Below, one piece after another: positions 1 through 6,037 of a stretch of 7,321 nt of DNA. Made by a program: the position numbers and the translations under genes. This DNA comes from JADLGL01 sp964611195 (GTDB lineage Bacteria > Pseudomonadota > Alphaproteobacteria > Rhizobiales > Kaistiaceae). The stretch spans positions 1 to 7,321 of the forward strand of contig CAZSXA010000118.1 in assembly GCA_964611195.1 (NCBI GenBank). The letters run 5' to 3'. Numbering within the stretch: the stretch's first letter is position 1; each line of letters starts with the position of its first letter. The notes under the pieces are model-generated. The model saw nothing but the letters and a program-made list of their open reading frames with translations. It was not told where the DNA came from and made no database searches.

Positions 1-175
1 AGCCCTGATGGTTCAGCGTGCCGCGCCACATCAGCCAATCCGACGGATCGGGGTTCTGCAGTTCGGCGTCCGTCACCGGCTCGTAGTTCTCGATGGCCAT
101 GTCCTGCGCAGCCACGGGCAGCGCCAGAACGGCGACCGAGACCGAGCCGAGAAGCAAGGTCTTCAAATGTTTCAT
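1..175 (-). CDS. PQQ-dependent methanol/ethanol-family dehydrogenase, N-terminal fragment
   Basis: Only the first 58 codons are present; the gene runs off the left edge. The predicted protein starts with a Sec signal peptide (Met1 to Ala23, ending PVAA before QD), so the product is periplasmic. The mature N-terminus reads NPDPSDWLMWRGTLNHQG (residues 41-58). This matches the conserved opening of quinoprotein alcohol dehydrogenases (pattern NPDPxDWLxxRRxxxxxxYSPL), the eight-bladed propellers that oxidise alcohols with PQQ and pass electrons to cytochrome c. The ATG at 173-175 is preceded by a GGGAGGG ribosome site (185-191 on the minus strand, 9 bases away), which supports this start. The residues that decide calcium versus lanthanide use (MxaF versus XoxF) lie outside the window, so the subtype is open. 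Family assignment is by remembered motif and is fairly secure; substrate is not. Confidence 0.83.
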   Translation of the reverse strand, partial: MKHLKTLLLGSVSVAVLALPVAAQDMAIENYEPVTDAELQNPDPSDWLMWRGTLNHQG

Positions 176-322
176 GGTTTGGGTCCCTCCCAAAATGTTG
201 CCGCTGCCCTCCCACGGGCAACGTCCGATGCTCCCGCCAAAGCCGGAGCACGGGCCAGACTAGACCAGCCGAGAGAGGCTAGGAAGCGAGCGGTCATGGG
301 CCGACCGTGGAGCACGGCCGTC

Positions 323-345
323 GGGGCGCCGAAAGCCGGCGCCCC
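323..345 (-). terminator. GC-rich hairpin after the propeller gene
   Basis: A perfect 9-bp inverted repeat (GGGGCGCCG / CGGCGCCCC) encloses a 5-base loop. It begins 7 bases beyond the stop codon of the minus-strand propeller gene. On the minus strand no T-run follows the stem; the only run of Ts (346-348) would serve plus-strand transcription. It is probably the 3' end or stability hairpin of the propeller mRNA, and may insulate the downstream dehydrogenase gene, which would then need its own promoter between 176 and 322. I saw no convincing promoter boxes there. Confidence 0.6.
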
Positions 346-351
346 TTTCCG

Positions 352-1785
352 CTATTGCCAGGTCGTGTAGCCCATCGAGAGCACCCGCAGGACCGGGCCG
401 ATATTGTTGAGCCTAAGCTCCGCATAGCGGCCTTCCGCTGTCTCCACGCAGATGTAGTCGCCGACGGCAACGCCGGCGATCAACAGCGGCGCGCCGCTAT
501 AGACGGCGGCCGAGCATCCGGCGTAGCCGCGCTGGGACCCGTCCGTGTAGGAGATCCGGGCGCCGTTGATCGGCACCAGCTGGAAGTCGACCACCGCCGG
601 CGCGACGTAGGAGAGATCCGCCCCGGCCGCCCGGACGATGCCTTCGTCGACGTCGACCTGGAACAGCGGGAATATCTCGAATGCGCCGGACGAATGGACG
701 ACCGCCGGAGGCGGCGGAACCGGCGGCAGCGGCGGAATGGGCACCACGATCAGGAAGCCCCACCAGCGGTGCCACAGTGTGTTCGATGTCGCCCGGACCA
801 CGCAATCGATCCGGTTGGGGCCCCAGCTGATGCATTCCGGCCGTGAAGCGACACCGCCGGCGCCGAGATTGGCCCAATCCTCCCAGCCCGATCCGGAGCT
901 CCAGGAGCGATGCCACAGATTGTTGCCCGAGGTGACGAAACAGTCGATCCGGTCAGGACCCCAGCTTTCGCAATCGGGATCGCCGGTGACGCCGCCCGCG
1001 CCGAGATTCTCCCAGCCCAGCCAGGTCGCGCCGTTCCACCAGCGGTGCCACATATTGTTGCCGGAACCCTGAACGAAGCAGTCGATCCGGTTCGGTCCGC
1101 GCGTGATGCAGGAGGGAACGCCGGAGAGCGTCCCGGGCGAGCCGAGATTCTCCCAGCCACCCCATGCAGCGCCGTTGCGCCAACGATGCCAGAGGTTGCT
1201 GCCGGAGGTGACGAAACAGTCGACCCGGTTCGGCCCCCAGGAGACGCAGTCCGGATCGGTGGTCACGCCGCCGGCGCCAAGATTCAGCCAGGCGCTCCAC
1301 GACGCGCCGTTCCAGCCGCGATGCCACAGATCGTTGCTGCTGCCGCGAACGAAGCAGTCGATCTGGTTGGGCGCATAGCTGGTGCAGCTCGGCCTGCCGA
1401 CGACACCGCCCGCGCCGAGATTCTCCCAGCCGTTCCAGCTGGCGCCATCCCACCAGCGATGCCACATCGCGTTGCCCGGGCCGCGAACGAAACAGTCGAT
1501 CCTGTTCGGACCCCAGCTGACGCATTCCGGGTCGGATGACAGCGCGCCGCCAAGGCTCTCCCAGCCGTTCCAGGACGAGCCGTTCCACCAGCGATGCCAC
1601 ATCGCGTTGTCAGCGCCGCGGGCAAAGCAATCGACCCGGTTGGGGCCCCAGCTCACACAGTCTGGCGTACCGCGAATATCGCCGCCGAGATTCTGCCAGT
1701 CGAACCAGGCAGCCTTCGACGGCACCGAACTGCCAGCGAGCGCAAGCAGGATGATAGCGGGAAGAGCGATAAGACGGGCGAGCAT
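352..1785 (-). CDS. Secreted seven-bladed beta-propeller, PLL-like lectin
   Basis: The protein has 477 residues. Residues 1-25 form a Sec signal peptide (hydrophobic core IALPAIILLALAG, cleavage near SKA/A). Residues 26-344 are seven tandem repeats of 45-46 residues with consensus W-x-x-W-E-N-L-G, then C-x-S-W-G-P-N-R-I-D-C-F-V, then N-x-x-W-H-R-W-W-N-G. The repeat closely resembles the blades of the Photorhabdus PLL/PHL lectins, seven-bladed propellers that bind fucose and O-methylated sugars, so glycan binding is the likely role. The repeats start with the outer WxxWxNLGG strand and stop at WHRWW, as expected for ring closure by the N-terminus. Every blade has a CX9C cysteine pair. A proline-rich hinge (about 349-360) leads to a roughly 110-residue C-terminal domain with two cysteines (C424, C446) that ends in SMGYTTWQ. 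The start at 1785 has a strong GGGAGGTGG site 5 bases upstream. The sugar ligand cannot be told from sequence. Confidence 0.92.
   Translation of the reverse strand: MLARLIALPAIILLALAGSSVPSKAAWFDWQNLGGDIRGTPDCVSWGPNRVDCFARGADNAMWHRWWNGSSWNGWESLGGALSSDPECVSWGPNRIDCFVRGPGNAMWHRWWDGASWNGWENLGAGGVVGRPSCTSYAPNQIDCFVRGSSNDLWHRGWNGASWSAWLNLGAGGVTTDPDCVSWGPNRVDCFVTSGSNLWHRWRNGAAWGGWENLGSPGTLSGVPSCITRGPNRIDCFVQGSGNNMWHRWWNGATWLGWENLGAGGVTGDPDCESWGPDRIDCFVTSGNNLWHRSWSSGSGWEDWANLGAGGVASRPECISWGPNRIDCVVRATSNTLWHRWWGFLIVVPIPPLPPVPPPPAVVHSSGAFEIFPLFQVDVDEGIVRAAGADLSYVAPAVVDFQLVPINGARISYTDGSQRGYAGCSAAVYSGAPLLIAGVAVGDYICVETAEGRYAELRLNNIGPVLRVLSMGYTTWQ
754..1710 (-). repeat. Seven tandem propeller-blade repeats of about 138 bp
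   Basis: This stretch of the propeller gene is a tandem array of seven units, 45-46 codons each. The first cysteine of each unit falls at residues 43, 88, 134, 180, 226, 272 and 318, and the second always exactly ten residues later. Units are clearly related at DNA level (for example, several copies of CCACCAGCGATGCCACA on the plus strand) but have diverged. Blades 3 and 5 are the most divergent in the SWGPNR segment (SYAPNQ and TRGPNR). The repeats are coding and in frame and are not mobile. Confidence 0.9.
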
Positions 1786-1871
1786 GAACCACCTCCCATG
1801 GCTTCAGGCCGACCTGTTCCCCTCGATGGTCACCTTACTCCCAAACGATGACGATAGGAACAACGGAGCTG

Positions 1872-2711
1872 CTAGCCGAGCTCGAAGCTGGTGATGCCGA
1901 AGATGTTGGCGAGCGGCAGCAGCGGCTCGGGGCCGCGATACATCCGCACCGCCTCGAACTGCGTCGACAGCGAATAGCGCTCGGCAAGCTCCAGTCCGTC
2001 GGGATTGGGTTCGGGGATGTCGAGAAAGATCGGTCCGTCGAACGCGGTCGCCAATGCGCGGAAGAGCACATCCGCCCCTTCGGCGCCGAGCGCGAAGAGC
2101 GGACCGATCTTGGCTCCCTCGCCGCATTGGCGCACGACGCCGTAACCGGTCAGCGTCCCGTCCTCGACGAAGGCGAGGCCGTGTCGCGTCGGTTCGGGCA
2201 TCAGCCAGGCGCGCAGGAACGCTTCCCGCTCCGCGGGGAAGAAGTTCCGGTCGAAGGCGATCACAGCGCCCTCGGCCGTGGTGTCGATTTCGATCACGCG
2301 GCGATCGCGCGGCCCGCAATCATCGACGATTCCGCCGAAGCGGTAGCTGCGATGCGCCGGAGCAAAGCCGAGGCGGGCGTAGTTGTCGATCCGCGCAACG
2401 ACGCCGTCGAGGCCGATGACCCGGCCTTCGAGACGGGCAAGTCCGGCCCGGGCGAGCGCCGCGCCATAGCCGTGGCCGCGATAGTCGGCGCGGCAGATGT
2501 AGAGGCCGATGAAGCCGTAGGTCGCCCCATAGCGCACCGCGGCGATCGACACCGCCGGTTCGCCGTCGACGACTCCCATCAGCATGCCTTCGGGGTCGGC
2601 GGCGAGAAACGGCGCGGCGTCGCCGAGACCCGGATTCCAGCCTTCGGCGCCCGCCCAATCGAGGGTGAGGCGCATGTCGTCGATTGACATTGGGCGGAAC
2701 GCAAGGACCAT
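1872..2711 (-). CDS. Two-domain GNAT-family N-acetyltransferase
   Basis: The protein has 279 residues and no signal peptide, so it is cytoplasmic. The N-terminal half is a GNAT acetyltransferase domain. The acetyl-CoA pyrophosphate-binding motif is visible as RADYRGHGYGAAL (residues 74-86, core R-G-H-G-Y-G), followed by IDNYARLGF (108-116), the usual late N-x-Y-x-x-x-G-F element. The C-terminal half (about 150-279) resembles the second domain of YitH-like GNAT proteins (Acetyltransf_18), including YGVVRQC (190-196), KIGPLFA (201-207), RMYRG (256-260) and the closing GITSFELG. Length matches that subfamily. The acceptor substrate is unknown. The ATG at 2711 has no good ribosome site; Met8 (2690) is an alternative, but the FRPMSIDDM opening fits family N-termini, so the longer form is preferred. 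The gene lies 86 bases upstream of the propeller gene on the same strand, and shared transcription is possible but unproven. Confidence 0.93.
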   Translation of the reverse strand: MVLAFRPMSIDDMRLTLDWAGAEGWNPGLGDAAPFLAADPEGMLMGVVDGEPAVSIAAVRYGATYGFIGLYICRADYRGHGYGAALARAGLARLEGRVIGLDGVVARIDNYARLGFAPAHRSYRFGGIVDDCGPRDRRVIEIDTTAEGAVIAFDRNFFPAEREAFLRAWLMPEPTRHGLAFVEDGTLTGYGVVRQCGEGAKIGPLFALGAEGADVLFRALATAFDGPIFLDIPEPNPDGLELAERYSLSTQFEAVRMYRGPEPLLPLANIFGITSFELG

Positions 2712-2843
2712 TCAGGGGTTGTTCAGCGTGTCTTTTAGAGTGTGGCCGGCGCTTCGCTGCCCGCCGTAACCGCCGGCGGGTCACATTAATGCCATCCCCT
2801 TCGGCGCCAACTGGCCGCCGATCCTAACGTCAGGAAACGGATA
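2712..2843. other. Divergent intergenic region with inverted repeat
   Basis: These 132 bases separate two genes transcribed away from each other, so promoters for both should lie here. I could not identify convincing -35/-10 pairs. At 2760-2780 a 7-bp perfect inverted repeat (CCCGCCG / CGGCGGG, 7-base loop) is present and could be an operator or chance in GC-rich DNA. An AGGAAACGG ribosome site (2832-2840) serves the plus-strand gene starting at 2844. Confidence 0.5.
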
Positions 2844-4397
2844 ATGCCCATGTCCGCCTTTGCCCGATCAACGAGATTTCTTCGCCCGCTGGCGGCTGCG
2901 ATAGCGGTTGCCGCGGTCGCCATCGCCGCAAGTCCGGCCTCCGCACAGCAGGTGCAGGCGCGGACCACCGTCGAGCTCAACGCCCGCACGGGTCCCGGCC
3001 AGCAATACCCCATCCAGTTCGTGATCCCGCAAGGGACCGTTGTTCCGGTTCTCACCTGTACCCAGGCCTTCGACTGGTGCCAGGTCGTCTATCAGGGCCA
3101 GTCGGGCTGGTCGGCCTCGCAGTTCCTGACCTCTGTCGAGACGCAGCAGCCGATGCAGGAGATGGCCCCCGTTCTGGGCCCGGTCTTCAACCTCCTGTTC
3201 GGCGTCATCGGCGATGCCCTCGGCTTCCCGCCGCCGCCTCCGCAGCCATCGCCGCAGCCCCAGCCGCAGCCGGCACCCGCGCCGGGAGCGAATGAGGTCT
3301 GCTTCTATCGCAACGCCAACTTCGCGGGCGACGCCTTCTGCGTGAACATGGGCGCCACCAACTCCTCGCTGTCCTCGGCCTGGAACGACACCATCTCGTC
3401 GATCCGTGTCGGCCAGGGGGCGGAGGTTCAGGTCTGCGGCGACGTCAACTTCAATGGCTGGTGCCAGACCTATGTCGACGACGTGAACCTCACCGGCTTC
3501 CGCAACGATTCCATCTCGTCCTACCGGACGGTCGGCATCCCGCAGCAGCCGCAGCCCCAGCCGCAGCCGCCTGCCAACAGTTTCCAGGCCTACGCATCGC
3601 TGAGCCTCAACGCACGTTCCGGCCCGGATACGGCGTTCCCGGTCCAGTATGTGATACCGACCAACGGCACGGTCGAGATCATCCAGTGCACCACGAACTA
3701 CGCCTGGTGCCAGCTGACCTATTTCGGTCAGACCGCCTGGTCTTCGGCGCAGTATCTCCTGTCGTCGGTCAACGGTCAGCCGATCTCGCAGGTCGGCGCT
3801 CAGCTCGGCATCCCGGTGACCGGCCAGGTGCCGCAGCCGCCGCAGCCCCAGCCGCAGCCGAACCCGACGCCCGCGGCCAATGAGGTGTGCTTCTACAACG
3901 GCTCGAGCTTCAACGGTGACTCGTTCTGCGTCACCGTCGGCAACGCCAATTTCAGCCTGCAGTCGCCGTTCAACAACACGATCTCGTCGATCCGTGTCGG
4001 CACGAATGCGTCAGTGCAGGTCTGCGGCGATCCGAACCTTTCGGGCTGGTGTCAGATCTATACCGACGACGTGACGCTCACGAGCTTCCGCAACAACTCG
4101 ATCTCGTCCTACCGGACCCTCTCGGCGGGCTCGCCGCAGCCGACCATCGGCGTCTGCTTCTACGAGAACACCGGTTACGGTGGGGCATCCTTCTGCCTCG
4201 ACGAGGGTGAGACACGCGCCACCATGCCCTCGGGCTGGAACGACCGGATCTCGTCGATCCGCGTCGACCCCGGTTACACCGTGCAGGTGTGCCGCGACCA
4301 GGACTTCTGGGGTTGGTGCGAGCAATACACGGCCAACGTCCCGTCGCTCCCCGGCGACCGCAACGACGCCATCTCGTCGGTGCGGACCCGGCCCTAG
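2844..4397 (+). CDS. Secreted SH3b / betagamma-crystallin (I36 family) modular protein
   Basis: The protein has 517 residues. A long Sec signal peptide ends at ASA/QQ (residue 34). The order is: SH3b domain (about 37-98), Pro/Gln linker (129-147), betagamma-crystallin-like domain of the peptidase inhibitor I36 family (150-229), Pro/Gln linker (233-244), SH3b (246-308), Pro/Gln linker (330-343), second crystallin domain (345-426), third crystallin domain (434-515). Each crystallin domain holds two Greek-key halves. Each half ends in a calcium-site motif N/D-N/D-x-x-S-S, at 181-186, 221-226, 377-382, 417-422, 466-471 and 507-512. Cysteines come in fours per crystallin domain and in pairs per SH3b (C72/C79, C282/C289), which suits an oxidising compartment. 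SH3b domains commonly bind cell-wall peptides; I36 members include a Streptomyces metalloprotease inhibitor. Envelope binding plus calcium or protease binding is inferred. The start has AGGA 8 bases upstream; Met3 is an alternative. Confidence 0.93.
   Translation: MPMSAFARSTRFLRPLAAAIAVAAVAIAASPASAQQVQARTTVELNARTGPGQQYPIQFVIPQGTVVPVLTCTQAFDWCQVVYQGQSGWSASQFLTSVETQQPMQEMAPVLGPVFNLLFGVIGDALGFPPPPPQPSPQPQPQPAPAPGANEVCFYRNANFAGDAFCVNMGATNSSLSSAWNDTISSIRVGQGAEVQVCGDVNFNGWCQTYVDDVNLTGFRNDSISSYRTVGIPQQPQPQPQPPANSFQAYASLSLNARSGPDTAFPVQYVIPTNGTVEIIQCTTNYAWCQLTYFGQTAWSSAQYLLSSVNGQPISQVGAQLGIPVTGQVPQPPQPQPQPNPTPAANEVCFYNGSSFNGDSFCVTVGNANFSLQSPFNNTISSIRVGTNASVQVCGDPNLSGWCQIYTDDVTLTSFRNNSISSYRTLSAGSPQPTIGVCFYENTGYGGASFCLDEGETRATMPSGWNDRISSIRVDPGYTVQVCRDQDFWGWCEQYTANVPSLPGDRNDAISSVRTRP
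3251..3860 (+). repeat. Three copies of an identical 22-bp Pro/Gln linker sequence
   Basis: An identical 22-base sequence beginning GCCGCAGCCCC and ending CCGCAGCCG occurs at 3251-3272, 3548-3569 and 3839-3860, all in the same frame, encoding Pro-Gln-rich linkers between domains. Exact identity while the flanking domains have diverged suggests recent copying or gene conversion between linkers, or simple-repeat slippage. The copies give short homologous stretches that could drive domain gain or loss. Confidence 0.85.
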
Positions 4398-4407
4398 CCA
4401 AGCGGGC

Positions 4408-4435
4408 GGGGGAGGGTCTAGCCTGATCCTCCCCC
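4408..4435 (+). terminator. Hairpin between SH3b/crystallin gene and DUF992 gene
   Basis: GGGGGAGGGTC and GATCCTCCCCC form an 11-bp stem with one G-T pair and a 6-base loop, starting 11 bases after the upstream stop codon. There is no T-run behind it (the next bases are CAACCCCAATGG). It could be a weak or Rho-assisted terminator, or an mRNA-processing/stability element that sets different expression of the two plus-strand genes. Confidence 0.5.
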
Positions 4436-4460
4436 CAACCCCAATGGCAGGAAAGGTACC

Positions 4461-4967
4461 ATGCCAAACTCCATGAAAACCCTTGCGGCCGCCTGTGCGG
4501 CCGTTGGTGTTGTTGCGCTGTCGGCCCCCGCGACCGCGCAGGACGATGTCGAGCGATTCGGCGCGCGCATCGGCGTTCTGAACTGCACCGTCGAAGGCGG
4601 CTTCGGCTTCATCTTCGGCTCCTCGCGCGAGATCGCCTGCACCTATTCAGGTCTCGGCGGCGAGGTCATCGAGCGCTACGGCGGCCGCATCAACACCTTC
4701 GGCGTCGACATCGGCTATCGCTCCAACGGCGTGATGGTGTGGGGCGTGTTCGCGCCGACCGGCGATGTCGAGGGCGATGGCGTCCTCGCCGGCACTTATG
4801 CCGGCGTTGGAGCGAATGTCGCTCTGGGCGTCGGCTTCGGCGGCCGCGTCATGATCGGCGGCCTCGACGATTCGATCGCGCTTCAGCCGTTCTCCATCGA
4901 AGGCGTCGCGGGCTTCAATGTCGCCGGCGGCATCATGGGTATGCGGCTGGATTACGTGCCCGAATAG
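4461..4967 (+). CDS. Secreted DUF992-domain protein
   Basis: The protein has 168 residues. A Sec signal peptide is predicted to end after ATA (residue 26), giving a mature protein of about 142 residues starting QDDVERFG. The mature part matches the DUF992 family: ARIGVLNCTVEGGFGFIFGS (35-54), IAC (58-60), ERYGGRINTFGVDIGY (71-86), VMVWGVFAP (91-99), GVLAGTYAGVGANVALGVG (107-125), then SIALQPFSIEG (138-148). DUF992 proteins are common in Rhizobiales; their function is unknown. Two cysteines (C42, C60) could form a disulfide. The glycine-rich beta-type pattern suggests a compact beta-structured periplasmic protein. The ATG at 4461 has an AGGAAAGG ribosome site (4449-4456) just upstream; Met5 (4473) is possible but less well placed. 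The gene follows the SH3b/crystallin gene by 63 bases and may share its transcript despite the hairpin between them. Confidence 0.9.
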   Translation: MPNSMKTLAAACAAVGVVALSAPATAQDDVERFGARIGVLNCTVEGGFGFIFGSSREIACTYSGLGGEVIERYGGRINTFGVDIGYRSNGVMVWGVFAPTGDVEGDGVLAGTYAGVGANVALGVGFGGRVMIGGLDDSIALQPFSIEGVAGFNVAGGIMGMRLDYVPE

Positions 4968-4975
4968 GCTGAACT

Positions 4976-5004
4976 GGGTGGCGCCGGCCCGGCCGGCGCC
5001 ATCC
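4976..5004. terminator. Bidirectional hairpin between convergent genes
   Basis: A 13-bp stem (GGGTGGCGCCGGC pairing with GCCGGCGCCATCC, one G-T pair, loop CCG) sits in the 45-base gap between the stop codons of the convergent DUF992 gene (plus) and apbE gene (minus). Its position 8 bases from each stop suggests a shared two-way terminator. It lacks T-runs on either side, so efficiency is uncertain. Confidence 0.65.
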
Positions 5005-5012
5005 GCCTCCGA

Positions 5013-6026
5013 CTAAAGGCGGACCTGCGTTCCGTCATGGCGGGTCAGCACCGCCGACGCCCCGGGATAGCGCGCTAGGATCGCCCGCGCCCGCGACTCG
5101 CCGGCAACGAAGAGTGCTGTCGCCAAGGCGTCCGCCTCCATCGCCCGCGGCGAAGAGACGACGACATCGACCAGCCGGTCGGCGCTTAGGCCGGTCGCCG
5201 GATCGAAGAGGTGATGGTTGCGGCCGCTGGGATCGAAGACGGTGCCATAGCCGCCCGACATCGCCAGCGCGCCATCCGTCAGTTCCATCGTCCGGTCCGT
5301 GGCGCCCTGCTGGTCGCGGAGGCCGACGATCCACGGCCGCCCTTCCGGATGGTCGCCGAGAACGCGGGTCTCGCCGAGTTCGATGACGACATGCTCGAAG
5401 CCTTCATTGCGAAAAAGATCCGCGATGCGGTCGGTGATGAAGCCCTGAGCGATGCCGTTGAGCGTCGCCGACATGCCGGGCTCGGCGAACGAAACCGAGC
5501 GCGAGCCGATGTCGATGCGGTCGTAGCCGATGAGCGCGCGCGCTGCATCGAGCGCTGCCCCGGACGGCCCGCCGACCGTCGCCACCGGTCCGGCGAAATG
5601 ATTGGCGTAAAGGTCCCACAGCGGCTGGACCGTCGGGTCGAACGCGCCGCCGGAGGCCTCCGCCATTCCGCGCGCGGCCTCCATGACGGTGACGAGGTCG
5701 CGCGATACCGAGCCGACCGAACCTTCGGCATTGAGCCGCGACAGCTCGCTCGACGGGCGGAACAGCGAGAACACGCCGTCGAGGCGGGCAACCTCCGTCA
5801 GCATCCGCTGCATGGTCCGTTCAGCGTACCCGGCATTGGGGTGCCAGATCATCATTTGCGACACGGCGCCCAGCGCCTCGCCGTTCCAGACATGGAACTC
5901 GGGCTGCGGCGCGAGCAGGCGGAACCCGCCGACGGCGGCCGGGACGGCCGCAGCGGCGGCCACGATCTTCAGCACCTGGCGCCGGGAGAAGCCTTTCGGC
6001 TGTGCTTGAACGTCGGCAAGGCTCAT
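5013..6026 (-). CDS. apbE: FAD:protein FMN transferase (ApbE/NosX type), Tat-exported
   Basis: The enzyme transfers FMN from FAD onto a threonine or serine of periplasmic FMN-binding domains, forming a covalent phosphoester bond, with a divalent metal. The 337-residue protein opens with a twin-arginine signal: SRRQVLK (14-20) followed by a hydrophobic stretch (21-33). ApbE landmarks follow in order: SELSRLNAEG (93-102), GGAFDPTVQPLW (126-137), LNGIAQGFITDRIADLF (189-205), LGETRVLGDHPEGRPW (217-232), HHLFDPATG (271-279), and EADALATALF (297-306), whose D299 and T303 fit the metal-binding DxxxT. Length is normal. Where many ApbE proteins have Gly-Gly-Asp/Glu, this one has Gly-Glu-Thr (218-220), which I recall as acceptable in NosX-like members. 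Its ATG overlaps the stop of the upstream NosR-like gene (ATGA), with GGAG 7 bases before the start, so translation is probably coupled and its substrate is probably that neighbour. Confidence 0.96.
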   Translation of the reverse strand: MSLADVQAQPKGFSRRQVLKIVAAAAAVPAAVGGFRLLAPQPEFHVWNGEALGAVSQMMIWHPNAGYAERTMQRMLTEVARLDGVFSLFRPSSELSRLNAEGSVGSVSRDLVTVMEAARGMAEASGGAFDPTVQPLWDLYANHFAGPVATVGGPSGAALDAARALIGYDRIDIGSRSVSFAEPGMSATLNGIAQGFITDRIADLFRNEGFEHVVIELGETRVLGDHPEGRPWIVGLRDQQGATDRTMELTDGALAMSGGYGTVFDPSGRNHHLFDPATGLSADRLVDVVVSSPRAMEADALATALFVAGESRARAILARYPGASAVLTRHDGTQVRL

Positions 6027-6037
6027 TTGTCGGCTCC
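6023..6037 (-). promoter_or_regulatory. ATGA stop/start overlap with ribosome site for apbE
   Basis: The TGA stop of the NosR-like gene (6025-6023) and the ATG of apbE (6026-6024) share bases as ATGA. A GGAG ribosome site (6037-6034) lies inside the end of the upstream gene. This arrangement implies a single transcript and translational coupling, which would keep target and maturase in a fixed ratio. Confidence 0.85.

Noticed and set aside
910..1539. Plus-strand open frames over the propeller repeats, with a repeating peptide pattern
   Set aside because: The periodicity is only the shadow of the tandem blades on the minus strand; the plus-strand peptides lack a signal peptide, and no ribosome site was seen.
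754..1710. Regular repeats that might suggest a CRISPR or satellite array
   Set aside because: The unit is about 138 bp, contiguous, in frame and coding for propeller blades, with no short identical repeat and unique spacer structure.
1848..2687. A 279-codon open frame antisense to the acetyltransferase gene, similar in length to the real gene
   Set aside because: The translation is rich in Arg, Ala, Gly and Asp with no domain pattern, as expected from the opposite strand of a GC-rich gene. The minus-strand protein has clear GNAT motifs.
2760..2780. Inverted repeat as a terminator
   Set aside because: It lies between divergent gene starts, where no transcript is expected to end, and has no T-run. 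It is kept only as a possible operator inside the intergenic entry.
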